From contig CAMDFO010000009.1 in NCBI GenBank assembly GCA_945897515.1, positions 1-64,000 on the forward strand: DNA of 64,000 bases. Reading direction: 5' to 3'. The notes below the pieces were generated by a model. That model saw only the letters and a program-made list of their open reading frames with translations, was not told the DNA's origin and did not search any database. Numbering within the stretch: position 1 is the first letter of the stretch; each line of letters opens with the position of its first letter. A program made the translations under genes and the position numbers. Origin of the DNA: Rhodoplanes serenus (GTDB lineage: Bacteria; Pseudomonadota; Alphaproteobacteria; Rhizobiales; Xanthobacteraceae). This document shows positions 29,087 to 38,213 of the stretch, in pieces.

Positions 29087-30148
29087 ATGCCCGATCGTTT
29101 CGTATTGCCGAGCGAGAGTTTCGCGACAAAACTGCGGAACAATCCGCTCGCCGTTGCCGGCGTTGCCGCCCTGGGTGGCCTGCTCTGCGGTGGCGTGATT
29201 ATGTCGGCGCTGAGCGGATCGCCGGCGAAGGCTCCTGCCAACGTTGCGAAAGCAATCGAGACCTCGGGTTCCGCGCCTCAGATGGCAGCCAAGGTCGAAC
29301 CCGCTGCGCCTGCCAAAACCGCTCCGGCGAAGGCTGCGCCAATCGAATCATCTCCGGCAAAGCCGGTCGAGCAGGTGGCCGCGAGCAAGGAGATCGGCAC
29401 CACCGCGGCTGCGGATTGCCAGGAACAGACGTGGCCCTACATCGCCCGGCCGTGTCTTGCCAACGAGACCGGTCAACCCGGCAAGCGTGGCGTGCGCGTC
29501 ATTTCAACCGACAAACTCGCCGATCCGGTGATTGGCGTGGTCGAAGCGCCACCCGCGGCGGTGACCAATCGTTTCGAGCGGAACGCGGCGGCCCAACAGC
29601 AACTGCCGCCTCCCCCGGCCATGGTGGCTGCGCCGGCGACGCCGGCTGCCAAGCCCGAACCGGTTGTCGCCGCAAAGGTCGAAGCGCCCAAGGTGGAATC
29701 GCCCAAAGCTGAAGCGGCTATGATCAACCCAGTTCAGTCAGTCGGAAAGCTTCCTGTTGAGCCGGCGCTATCGACATCGGCGATGCCGGTCCTGCAGCCG
29801 GCGTTCGCTGCCGATAACGAGCGTGCGCAGGTTGCGCCCGAAAAGCCGAAACGCAACAGCCGAAAGGCTAAAAAAGAGCAGCCGGTTCCGATCGACGATA
29901 CCGAGGACGTTGCCAGCGGCGACCGCGAAGTCGCGAGCAGCGACGAACAGAACACAAGAAGCGAGCGGCGGCGTGGCAAGCGCGGCGAGCGGCCGCGGAT
30001 CGTCGAACGTTGGATCGAGCGTGACTACGACGTTCCTTCCGCGAGCCAGTCGGGCGAACGCAAGCGCGTCATCATCATCAATCGCGGCCGTGGAAATTAT
30101 CGGTCGGTGCATGACATGTATTACGCCAAGCATACCGAACGCTTCTAA
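29087..30148 (+). CDS. Membrane-anchored Ala/Pro-rich protein of unknown function
   Basis: A 353-residue protein without a recognised domain. One membrane helix lies at about 20-43 (NPLAVAGVAALGGLLCGGVIM), followed by a long Ala/Pro/Lys/Val-rich linker (repeated KVEAP and PAKAAP patterns) likely to be disordered. Around residue 108 there is a small Cys-containing block, DCQEQTWPYIARPCL, seen in several secreted proteins of rhizobia. The C-terminal third is strongly basic (SERRRGKRGERPR, ERKRVIIINRGRG). It follows ppx by 123 bases and ends 10 bases before the convergent rnd. Possible envelope or nucleic-acid-binding role cannot be decided. Confidence 0.72.
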   Translation: MPDRFVLPSESFATKLRNNPLAVAGVAALGGLLCGGVIMSALSGSPAKAPANVAKAIETSGSAPQMAAKVEPAAPAKTAPAKAAPIESSPAKPVEQVAASKEIGTTAAADCQEQTWPYIARPCLANETGQPGKRGVRVISTDKLADPVIGVVEAPPAAVTNRFERNAAAQQQLPPPPAMVAAPATPAAKPEPVVAAKVEAPKVESPKAEAAMINPVQSVGKLPVEPALSTSAMPVLQPAFAADNERAQVAPEKPKRNSRKAKKEQPVPIDDTEDVASGDREVASSDEQNTRSERRRGKRGERPRIVERWIERDYDVPSASQSGERKRVIIINRGRGNYRSVHDMYYAKHTERF

Positions 30149-30158
30149 ATCTGGCGTC

Positions 30159-31310
30159 CTAGGCGTCCGCTTCCTTCGTCACGACGCGGCCCTTCTGAAT
30201 CGATAGCGCCAGTTGCCCGTGCTTGAGGGCGAGCGCTTTCTCACCGAAAAGCTCGCGCCGCCACCCTTTTAAGGCTGCGACATCCGCCTCGTCGTCGGCG
30301 GCAATGCGATCCAGGTCTTCGACGGTCGCAATGACCTTGGCTGCGACGCCGTGACGCTCCGATGTCATGCGCAGCAGGACCTTGAGAAGCTCGACGGTGG
30401 CCGCGCCGTTGACGGCGGCCTTGTGACGTTCCATCCGGGGCAGGGTCTTCGGGTCGCGTTCGAGACCGCGCCGGACAGCATCGAGGATCGCTTCGCCCCA
30501 TTTCGATCGTTCGAAACCTTTCGGCAGCGAGCGCAGGCCGGCGAGGCGCTCGGCCGTGGTCGGCGCCTGGACAGCGATATCGCCTATCGTGTCGTCCTTG
30601 AGCACCCGCGAGCGCGGCACGTCGCGAGTTTGCGCTTCGCGCTCGCGCCAGGCCGCCACCTCGATCAGGATCGCGAGTTCCTTGGGTTTGCGAACGCGGG
30701 TCTTCAGCCGCAGCCATACGTTATCGGGTTCGGCTCGGTAGGTTTCAGGGGAGGTCAGCACCTCCATCTCGTCATCCATCCAGTCGGCGCGGCCGCGCCG
30801 GCCGAGGTCCGCCACCAGCGCCAGATAGACGTCGCGCAAATGGGTGACATCGGACACTGCGTAGGTGAGTTGCGCGCTCGATAATGGCCGGCGGCTCCAA
30901 TCGGTGAAGCGATTCGATTTGTCGAGCGTATCGCCGGTGATGCGTTGCACGAGCTGGTCGTAGGAGATCGAATCGCCGTGGCCGAGAACCATGGCGGCGA
31001 CCTGGGTGTCGAACAGCGGATGCGGAATGCAGTGCGCGCGGTGCCAGCAGATTTCGATGTCCTGCCGCGCGGCGTGAAACACCTTCATCACGCGTTTGTC
31101 GTCCATCAGTTGGAAAAACGGCGCAAGGTCGATGCCGGGCGCGAGCGCATCGACCACCACGGCCTCGTCCGAGCTGGCCATCTGCGCGACGCATAGCAGC
31201 GGATAATAGGTGGTCTCGCGGAGGAATTCGGTATCGACCGTCACGAACGGATGGTGCGCCAATCGCTCGCAGACCGCAGCAAGTTCGCTCGTGGTGGTGA
31301 TCGGATGCAT
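30159..31310 (-). CDS. rnd: Ribonuclease D
   Basis: RNase D is a 3'-5' exoribonuclease that trims tRNA precursors. The 383-residue protein has the DEDD exonuclease core: [16 protein letters not shown] (Asp and Glu), [10 protein letters not shown] (Asp) and [15 protein letters not shown] (Tyr and Asp), followed by an HRDC domain (about 205-290) and a second helical domain. Length is normal. In many alphaproteobacteria rnd lies next to aspS; here two minus-strand genes separate them. The start ATG at 31310 lies about 50 bases after the TPP enzyme gene. Confidence 0.95.
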   Translation of the reverse strand: MHPITTTSELAAVCERLAHHPFVTVDTEFLRETTYYPLLCVAQMASSDEAVVVDALAPGIDLAPFFQLMDDKRVMKVFHAARQDIEICWHRAHCIPHPLFDTQVAAMVLGHGDSISYDQLVQRITGDTLDKSNRFTDWSRRPLSSAQLTYAVSDVTHLRDVYLALVADLGRRGRADWMDDEMEVLTSPETYRAEPDNVWLRLKTRVRKPKELAILIEVAAWREREAQTRDVPRSRVLKDDTIGDIAVQAPTTAERLAGLRSLPKGFERSKWGEAILDAVRRGLERDPKTLPRMERHKAAVNGAATVELLKVLLRMTSERHGVAAKVIATVEDLDRIAADDEADVAALKGWRRELFGEKALALKHGQLALSIQKGRVVTKEADA

Positions 31311-31358
31311 ATGGTTACATAACGACGTTGCGACGGCTTGCCGTCAAGGCTGCAGGCA

Positions 31359-33038
31359 TTAATTGCCCCGAACCCGCGGCAAAAAAATGAATTCCCAGGG
31401 TGAGGGCAGGGGGCCGATCGGAACCTCGATCAGGCTAGGGCCGTCGCGGCGCTTGAATGCGCGGTTGAGCGCGGCCCGCAACTCGCCGGGCGTGCGCGCG
31501 CGTTCGGCCGCTGCGCCGAAGCTTTCTGCGAACCGCACGAAATCCGGGTTGGCAAGGTCGCTCGCGATCAGATGGTTGCCGTATTTCTCCTGCTGGATGC
31601 GGCGGACGTTGCCGAAAGCGCCGTCGCTGAAAACCACGCATGTCAACGGAATGCGGTGGCGGATCGCGGTGGCCAGTTCATTGGCGGTATAGAGAAAGCC
31701 GCCGTCGCCCGAGATCGAGAGCACCGGCACGTCGCGGCGCGCATCCTGGGCGCCGAGCGCGGTGGCGTAGCCCCAGCCGAGATTGTCCTGATAGCCCGGG
31801 GAAAGAAACGTTCGCGGCTTGTAGACCGGAAAGGCCAGACGCGCCGCGAACCCAAGCTGGGTCACCTCGTCGACCAGAATGCCGTCTTCGGGCAGTTCGG
31901 CGCGGATCGCATCCAGGAAGGCGATCTGCGGTGCGATCTTTTCGAGACGCTTGCGCCAGGCCGCTTGCCGTTCGGCCATTTCCGTCGTCCGCGGCGGTCG
32001 TTTGGAGTTGTGCGCTGGCAGTTCCGCAATGAGGCTCTGAAGCACCGGTCTCGCGTCGCCGATCAGGGCGACCGCGGGTTTGCGTAGGCGTCCGGGTTCC
32101 TGCGGATCGGCATCGACGTGGATCACGACGATATCCTTGTCCATGCCCCACTGCCGATGCTGGATCAGGAGCCGCGTTCCGACCGCGAGCACGACGTCGA
32201 CGTCCTTCCAGAGCTCGTGGGCCAGCGGCAGCGTGACGCTCATCGGGTTCCGGCTATCCAGCACGCCACGGCCGCGGCGATAGCCCAGCACCGGCGCCTG
32301 CAACATGGCCGAGAGCGCGGTGACTTCCTCGGAAGCGTCCTGCGCGCCACCGCCGCACACGATCATCGGGTTCTTCGCCGCGCCCAGGCGCTTGGCGGCC
32401 TTGCGGATCGCGGTGGCGTCGATGCTGGACTTCGGCGGGGATAGGGGGGCCTGCGGCGAAACCAAGCCTTCCTTGCCCCAGACATCGATCGCGCACTCCA
32501 GCGCGGCTGGCCCGGGGCGGCCGGCGAACATCGACTGGATCGCCTTGGCGACATGGCGCGGCGCCGATTGCGGCGTGCGGATACGGGCCACGTGGTCGAC
32601 CAGCCGCGCAATGATGCCGGCCTGGTCGCGGATCTCGTGCAGGTGGCCGAGGTTTCGGCCGATGTCGTCGTCCGGGATTTGCCCGACCAGCGCCAGCACC
32701 GGTGCGTTCATGGAATAGGCAGTGAGCAGCGCTGCCGATGAATTGAGGAAGCCCGGCCCGGGTACGACCGCATAAGCCTGCGGCTTGCCCGTCGCGAGTG
32801 CAGCACCCAGCGCCATGTACGCCGCACCCTGCTCATGGCGGGTGTGAACCGTGCGCATGCGGTCGCTTGCGTTGAACAGCGCATCGAACAGCATGTCGTT
32901 CTGCACGCCGGGCAGGGCGTACAGCGTGTCTATGCCATGCCCGAGCATGGTGGCGACGACCGCATCCGCGGCCGTCATGGACGTGGGCGGAATCGCCGCC
33001 GCGGCCGGCTTCTTCTTGGCCGATTTCAGCTTCGCCAT
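31359..33038 (-). CDS. Thiamine-pyrophosphate-dependent enzyme (acetolactate synthase-like)
   Basis: A 559-residue enzyme of the TPP family (acetolactate synthase, benzoylformate decarboxylase and relatives). The N-terminal pyrimidine-binding domain contains the catalytic Glu69 in HTRHEQGAAYMALG; the centre is a Rossmann-like domain (MIVCGGGAQDASEEV); the C-terminal PP-binding domain has SISGDGGFLYTANELATA, ending VVFSDGAFGNV, where a Ser replaces the usual first Asn. It has a basic, Ala-rich N-terminal tail. No regulatory subunit or branched-chain amino acid genes are near, so it is probably catabolic. It runs with an orphan binding protein upstream. Confidence 0.88.
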   Translation of the reverse strand: MAKLKSAKKKPAAAAIPPTSMTAADAVVATMLGHGIDTLYALPGVQNDMLFDALFNASDRMRTVHTRHEQGAAYMALGAALATGKPQAYAVVPGPGFLNSSAALLTAYSMNAPVLALVGQIPDDDIGRNLGHLHEIRDQAGIIARLVDHVARIRTPQSAPRHVAKAIQSMFAGRPGPAALECAIDVWGKEGLVSPQAPLSPPKSSIDATAIRKAAKRLGAAKNPMIVCGGGAQDASEEVTALSAMLQAPVLGYRRGRGVLDSRNPMSVTLPLAHELWKDVDVVLAVGTRLLIQHRQWGMDKDIVVIHVDADPQEPGRLRKPAVALIGDARPVLQSLIAELPAHNSKRPPRTTEMAERQAAWRKRLEKIAPQIAFLDAIRAELPEDGILVDEVTQLGFAARLAFPVYKPRTFLSPGYQDNLGWGYATALGAQDARRDVPVLSISGDGGFLYTANELATAIRHRIPLTCVVFSDGAFGNVRRIQQEKYGNHLIASDLANPDFVRFAESFGAAAERARTPGELRAALNRAFKRRDGPSLIEVPIGPLPSPWEFIFLPRVRGN

Positions 33039-33067
33039 CTGCTTTCCGACCGCATCGTTTACTTTCG

Positions 33068-33910
33068 CTACTTGTCCGGTAGCGAGTTGATCAGGATCAT
33101 CGCCTTCAGCATGTCGTCGGGCGGCGTGCTGCCAAACGTCTTCGCGAGGATGGCGTTGATCCGCCCGCTGCGATAGAGCCGCGCCAGTGTTCGATCCACC
33201 AGCAGGCGAAACGCGCCGTCGTCTCGGGCCAGCGCCAGCGCATAAGTCTCGTAGCTGAAATATTGCTTGCTGAGCTGGAATCCCGGCCGGCCGCCTTCAT
33301 ACAGCAAGGCTGCAATGATGGCGCGATCGGCGAAATAAGCGTCGACCTTGTTGTCCGAGAGCATGTCCATGCCGGCGCGATGGTCTTGCACGGGCAGGAC
33401 GGTCGCCTTGACGCTCAATTGTCCGAGCGAATCGCGGAGCGTCTGCTCCGTGGTCGTTCCTGCAAGGACGCCGATCCGCTGGCCGGACAAATCCTCGAAC
33501 CGCTGGATCGGCTTGCCGGTGCGCGACAGAACGCTGGCGCCATCGAGAAATGTAGGCAGCGAAAAATCGACGAGTTCGCGGCGCGGCACTGTCACGGTGC
33601 TGGGGTCGCAGAGGATGTCGACGCGGCCCTCGCGGACGGCCTCGAAACGTTGGTCCGCCGGGACCAGGACATATTCCGCTTTGACGGCAGGGCCGAGGGC
33701 TGCGGCAACCTCCCGGCATAGATCGACGATGTAGCCGGCGGGCTGTCCGCGCTCGGTCCTATAGGAATAGGGCTTGGCGTCGACCCGGTAGCCGATCTTG
33801 AAGGTCCCGGTCTGGCGAATGCGGTCGAGCGTGCTGGCGCCGGCAGCCTGCGACGCCATTGCGAGAAGGGCGCTGGCCAGGGCGGCGCTGAGGACGGTCG
33901 ATCGTCGCAT
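33068..33910 (-). CDS. Amino-acid-type periplasmic solute-binding protein (orphan)
   Basis: A 280-residue family-3 extracellular solute-binding protein. A signal peptide (LSAALASALLAMASQAAGA) precedes the mature start STLDRIRQTGTFKIGYR, the family's typical beginning, and domain hallmarks include GQPAGYIVDLCREV, PADQRFEAVREGRVDI and GVLAGTTTE. Such proteins bind polar amino acids or related compounds. There is no permease or ATPase gene beside it, so it may work with a distant transporter or as a sensor. It lies 29 bases upstream of the TPP enzyme and is likely co-transcribed with it. Confidence 0.88.
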   Translation of the reverse strand: MRRSTVLSAALASALLAMASQAAGASTLDRIRQTGTFKIGYRVDAKPYSYRTERGQPAGYIVDLCREVAAALGPAVKAEYVLVPADQRFEAVREGRVDILCDPSTVTVPRRELVDFSLPTFLDGASVLSRTGKPIQRFEDLSGQRIGVLAGTTTEQTLRDSLGQLSVKATVLPVQDHRAGMDMLSDNKVDAYFADRAIIAALLYEGGRPGFQLSKQYFSYETYALALARDDGAFRLLVDRTLARLYRSGRINAILAKTFGSTPPDDMLKAMILINSLPDK

Positions 33911-34106
33911 TCAGGTGACTCGTTGTGTTCGGAAAAGACACTTTGGGATCAAATGAGGATCGCTGGCAACGGCCCGCTGGCACGCCCAGAATACAAGGCG
34001 GACGGACCAATTCCACCATCCAGGCTTGCCTTGACAAAATCAGGCCTGCGTGTGCTTCTCCGCCGCTTCATCCCTCAATTTGCAGCGATTTGTCGGGACT
34101 TCAGGC

Positions 34107-35906
34107 ATGCACCGCTACCGCTCCCACACTTGCGGCGCGCTTCGCGAAAGCGACATCGGCAAGGACGTGCGGATGTCCGGCTGGGTTCACCGCGTCCGCG
34201 ACCACGGTGGCGTCCTGTTTATCGACCTGCGCGACCATTATGGCCTCAGCCAGGTGGTGGCCGATCCGGACAGCCCGGCGTTCAAGGCGGCCGAAAAGCT
34301 GCGTGCGGAGTGGGTGGTGCGGGTCGACGGCAAGGTGCGCCGCCGTCCGTCCGGCACCGAGAACCCCGACCTGCCGACCGGTCAGATCGAGGTCTACATC
34401 ACCGAGATCGAGGAACTGGGGCCGGCGGGCGACCTGCCGCTGCCGGTGTTCGGCGACCAGGAGTATCCCGAGGAAATTCGGCTGAAATACCGCTTCCTGG
34501 ATCTGCGTCGCGATCGGCTGCACGCCAACATCATGAAGCGCGGCGCGATCATCGATTCGATCCGCCGACGGATGAAGGACGGCGGTTTCTTCGAATTCCA
34601 GACGCCGATCCTGACCGCGTCGTCGCCGGAAGGCGCGCGCGACTATCTGGTGCCGTCGCGCATCCATCCTGGAAAGTTTTACGCGCTGCCGCAGGCGCCG
34701 CAGCAATTCAAGCAGCTCACCATGATTGCGGGCTTCGACCGCTATTTTCAGATCGCGCCGTGTTTCCGCGACGAGGATGCGCGCGCCGACCGTTCGCCGG
34801 GCGAATTCTATCAGCTCGACATCGAGATGAGCTTCGTCACCCAGCAGGACGTGTTCGATGCGGTCGAGCCGGTGCTGCGCGGCGTGTTCGAGGAATTCGG
34901 CGGCGGCAAGCCGGTCACGCCGAAGTTTCCGATGATCCCGTATGCGGTCGCGATGCGTGAATACGGCACCGACAAGCCGGATGTCCGCAACCCGATCAAG
35001 ATGCAGAACGTCAGCGAGGCGTTCCGCGGTTCGGGATTCAAGATTTTCGCCAACATCCTGGCGGCCGATCCAAAGAACGAAGTCTGGGCCATTCCCGCGC
35101 CGGGCGGCGGCAACCGCGCCTTCGCCGATCGCATGAACTCCTGGGCGCAAGGCGAGGGCCAGCCGGGGCTCGGCTATATCTTCTGGCGCGAGGGCGAGGA
35201 GGGCGGCGCGGGTCCGCTTGGCAAGAACATCGGGCTGGAACGAACCAAGCAGATTGCCGATCAGCTTGGCCTCAAGGTCGGCGACGCGGTGTTTTTCGCC
35301 GCCGGCAATCCGAAGAACTTCGTGAAATTCGCCGGCACCGCGCGCACCAAGGTTGGCGAGGAATTGAACCTCATCGCCAAGGATCGCTTCGATTTCTGCT
35401 GGATTGTCGATTTCCCGATGTACGAATTCAACGAGGAAGAGAAGAAGATCGACTTCTCGCACAATCCGTTCTCGATGCCGAACATGGAGCCGGAGGATTT
35501 CCTGAAGCTCGACCCGAGCGACAGCGAAAAAATCCTTGGGATGAAGGCGATCCAGTACGACATCGTCTGCAACGGCATCGAACTGTCGTCGGGCGCGATC
35601 CGCAACCATCGCCCGGACGTGATGAAGAAGGCGTTCGCGATCGCCGGTTACGACGAGGAAGTACTGGAGGAAAAGTTCGGCGGCATGCTGCGCGCGCTTT
35701 CCCTCGGCGCCCCCCCGCACGGAGGCATCGCGCCCGGCATCGACCGCATCGTCATGCTGCTGTGCGGCGAGGAGAATCTGCGCGAGGTGGTGCTCTATCC
35801 GATGAACCAGCGCGCCGAGGACTTGATGATGGGCGCGCCGTCCGAGGTGTCGCCGAAACAGCTCCGCGAATTGCACATCCGGCTGAACCTGCCGGATAAA
35901 AAATAG
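34107..35906 (+). CDS. aspS: Aspartyl-tRNA synthetase (probably non-discriminating Asp/Asn)
   Basis: AspRS charges tRNA with aspartate. The 599-residue bacterial-type class II enzyme has an N-terminal anticodon-binding OB fold ([24 protein letters not shown]), class II motif 2 ([19 protein letters not shown]), the bacterial GAD insertion and motif 3 ([14 protein letters not shown]). His33, in RDHGG, is the residue associated with non-discriminating bacterial AspRS, whereas discriminating E. coli-type enzymes have Leu there. That would make this enzyme form Asp-tRNA(Asn) for GatCAB. The frame is open upstream, but the conserved [18 protein letters not shown] sets the start at 34107. Confidence 0.96.
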   Translation: MHRYRSHTCGALRESDIGKDVRMSGWVHRVRDHGGVLFIDLRDHYGLSQVVADPDSPAFKAAEKLRAEWVVRVDGKVRRRPSGTENPDLPTGQIEVYITEIEELGPAGDLPLPVFGDQEYPEEIRLKYRFLDLRRDRLHANIMKRGAIIDSIRRRMKDGGFFEFQTPILTASSPEGARDYLVPSRIHPGKFYALPQAPQQFKQLTMIAGFDRYFQIAPCFRDEDARADRSPGEFYQLDIEMSFVTQQDVFDAVEPVLRGVFEEFGGGKPVTPKFPMIPYAVAMREYGTDKPDVRNPIKMQNVSEAFRGSGFKIFANILAADPKNEVWAIPAPGGGNRAFADRMNSWAQGEGQPGLGYIFWREGEEGGAGPLGKNIGLERTKQIADQLGLKVGDAVFFAAGNPKNFVKFAGTARTKVGEELNLIAKDRFDFCWIVDFPMYEFNEEEKKIDFSHNPFSMPNMEPEDFLKLDPSDSEKILGMKAIQYDIVCNGIELSSGAIRNHRPDVMKKAFAIAGYDEEVLEEKFGGMLRALSLGAPPHGGIAPGIDRIVMLLCGEENLREVVLYPMNQRAEDLMMGAPSEVSPKQLRELHIRLNLPDKK

Positions 35907-35916
35907 AGCAAAAGCG

Positions 35917-36840
35917 CTACTTCTCCGGTAGCGGGATGAACTCTTCGGTGTCGCCCGGAACGATGTCGAATTTTCCGGTCTTCCACTCCGCCTTGGCCTG
36001 CTCGATCCGCTCCTTGCGCGACGACACGAAATTCCACCATATGTGACGCGGCCCATCCATCGCCGCGCCGCCGGCGATCACGAGATGCGCGTCGGTGACG
36101 GCCGTCAGCGTGATCCGGTCGCCCGGTCGGAACACCAGCAGCTTCTGCGGGCCGAACCGGTCGCCTGCGATATCGATCTCGCCGGTCAGCACGTAGATCG
36201 CACGCTCCTCGTGGTCGGCGTCGAGCGGCAGTGTGCTTTCGGCCCTGAGCAGGACGTCGGCGAAGACTGTGTCGGAGGTGGTCGCAACAGGCGAGCGCGC
36301 GCCATAGAGCGAGCCGACGACGATGCGCGCGGTGGTCCCTCTTTCACGCACGAGCGGGAAGTCTTCGACAGGGTGATGCGCGAAGGCCGGCGCCATTTCC
36401 TCGGCCGCCGCCGGCAGCGCCACCCACATTTGCAGGCCGTGCAGGCTGTCGCCCTTGGCGCGGCGTTCCGGCCCGGTGCGCTCGGAATGCACGATGCCGC
36501 GTCCGGCGGTCATCCAATTCACTTCGCCTGGCAGGATCGGTGCCGCGGTGCCGAGGCTGTCGCGGTGCATGATCTCGCCATCGAGCAGATACGTCACGGT
36601 GGCAAGCCCGATATGCGGATGCGGCCGCACGTCGAGGCCGCTGCCGGAGCGGAACTCCGTCGGCCCGAAATGATCGAAGAACACGAACGGCCCGACCATG
36701 CGCGACTGTGCAGACGGCAACGCCCGGCGCACGATGAAGCCGTCACCGAGATCGGCCGAACGAGGCACGATGACCTGCTTGATGGCATCGCACTGGAATT
36801 TATTGCCGGGGGCGGGGTCCTGGCCGGGGAAGAAGCTCAT
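35917..36840 (-). CDS. Pirin family protein
   Basis: A 307-residue bicupin. The N-terminal cupin carries the metal-binding RPHPHIGLATVTYLL, followed by HRDSLG and the family motif MTAGRGIVHSE; the C-terminal cupin is poorer. Pirins bind iron and some have quercetinase activity or modulate metabolic enzymes; the role here is unknown. The start MSFFPGQDP at 36840 is chosen because upstream codons are Arg/Gly-rich and lack similarity. The 3' end lies 10 bases from the convergent aspS stop. Confidence 0.9.
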   Translation of the reverse strand: MSFFPGQDPAPGNKFQCDAIKQVIVPRSADLGDGFIVRRALPSAQSRMVGPFVFFDHFGPTEFRSGSGLDVRPHPHIGLATVTYLLDGEIMHRDSLGTAAPILPGEVNWMTAGRGIVHSERTGPERRAKGDSLHGLQMWVALPAAAEEMAPAFAHHPVEDFPLVRERGTTARIVVGSLYGARSPVATTSDTVFADVLLRAESTLPLDADHEERAIYVLTGEIDIAGDRFGPQKLLVFRPGDRITLTAVTDAHLVIAGGAAMDGPRHIWWNFVSSRKERIEQAKAEWKTGKFDIVPGDTEEFIPLPEK

Positions 36841-36982
36841 GACTGCACTCCTGCCGACGCCGCCAGTGCGGCGCGCAGGGCCGTCAATAAGCCTATTTCG
36901 CCTGCCGTCAATGTGGCCCGAGACCGGCGGCATTCACGAGAACGTCAAGCCGGCCGGGCCTGCGCGGTTTCCGGTGTGTGCG

Positions 36983-38074
36983 TTACACCTTGATCCGCGG
37001 TAGGAGCTTTGCCGCCGTCTCGCGCTCGATCGAGCGCAACTCCGTGGCGTTGAAGCCCCAATCGGCAATGCCCTTGTTCACCTCGGCGCCGTCGCGATAC
37101 GGGAAATCGGTGCCGTAGAGCAGCTGCGACGTCGGCACCATCTGGAGCAGCGCCGCGAGTTGACCCCGCGTGTTGCCCTGCGCCAACTCGTAATAGAATT
37201 TGGCGAATTCCGGCATCGGTCCGTTGGGAAGGTGCGCGTGCTTCTGCACAATCTGCTGACGGACGAAACGCGCGGTGAGGAACGGCAGCGTGCCGCCGCT
37301 GTGCGAGAAGATCCAGCGAATGTCGGGATACTTCGTCGCTGTGCCGCTGAACACCAGATGCGCAATGGTGCGGGTGGTGTCGGTGGCGTATTCGATCGAG
37401 CCTGGCGGGATTCCGGGGACGGCGCCGTCGCAGCATTTCGGCGTGAGCGGGTGGACGTAGATCACGGCCTTGCGACGGTTGAGCTCCTTGTAGATCGGCG
37501 CGAACGAAGGATCGCCAAGATATTTGCCGTCATAGCTCGTCAGCAGCCCGAGGCCGTCGGCCTTGAGCGTGTCGAACACGTATTCGATTTCCTTCAGGCT
37601 GCCTTCGACGTCCGGCAGCGAGATGGTGGCGAACAGCCCGAACCGGCCGGGATGATCCTGGACCAGCTTGGCGCCGTAGTCGTTGATCTCGCGCGACAGC
37701 CTGCGCGATTCCGCAACGTCGCCGAACCAGGCGCCGGGCTGGACCTGCGAAAGCATCGACACCGCGATGCCGCTCTTGTCCATGTCCTCGATCGACATGG
37801 CGGGCGACCACCTTGGCGCACCCATCTTGTGCTTGGTCAGGGCCTCGCGATGCTGCGGCGGTAGGAAGTGATGATGCACGTCGACCCGGACCTTTGCCGC
37901 GGCCGGTTGAGCTTGCGCCAGCACGGTAGGCGCTCCGAGCGTGGTTGCTGCGACGGCCGCGATGCCGCCGGTGAGGAAACTCCGGCGGCCGAGTTCAAGG
38001 CCGGTTGCAGAAAAGCCGGGCGCGCAACAGCCGCAACCCGAAAGCAACCTTCGCACGCCTGTCTGTCCGCTCAT
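36983..38074 (-). CDS. Secreted amidohydrolase-2 family (ACMSD-like) hydrolase
   Basis: A 363-residue metal-dependent hydrolase/decarboxylase of the amidohydrolase-2 family. A twin-arginine signal (GRRSFLTGGIAAVAATT) follows an unusual N-terminal stretch containing GCGCC. The metal motif is VDVHHHFLPPQH; later features are HLVFSGTATKYP, FSHSGGTLPFL and YGTDFPYRDG (the terminal Asp). ACMSD-type members decarboxylate aromatic or heterocyclic acids, but the substrate is not evident. The start at 38074 has a very strong GGGAGGAAGG site. A second, distantly related amidohydrolase lies 139 bases upstream in the same direction. Confidence 0.85.
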   Translation of the reverse strand: MSGQTGVRRLLSGCGCCAPGFSATGLELGRRSFLTGGIAAVAATTLGAPTVLAQAQPAAAKVRVDVHHHFLPPQHREALTKHKMGAPRWSPAMSIEDMDKSGIAVSMLSQVQPGAWFGDVAESRRLSREINDYGAKLVQDHPGRFGLFATISLPDVEGSLKEIEYVFDTLKADGLGLLTSYDGKYLGDPSFAPIYKELNRRKAVIYVHPLTPKCCDGAVPGIPPGSIEYATDTTRTIAHLVFSGTATKYPDIRWIFSHSGGTLPFLTARFVRQQIVQKHAHLPNGPMPEFAKFYYELAQGNTRGQLAALLQMVPTSQLLYGTDFPYRDGAEVNKGIADWGFNATELRSIERETAAKLLPRIKV

Positions 38075-38213
38075 CGCCTTCCTCCCAGAGGACGCCTCCC
38101 GGGCGTCGTTTTCATTGACGGCAATTGGCGCGCTTCCCCGAGAACGAGTCAAGATGGGTTTCGTCACGCGGAGCTTTTTCCGTGCGCTGGCCAAAGCGAA
38201 ATGTTGCAGCCGA

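Noticed and set aside
34101-36056. A 651-codon minus-strand frame opposite aspS
   Set aside because: It is the antisense of a certain aspartyl-tRNA synthetase gene and shows no known domain.
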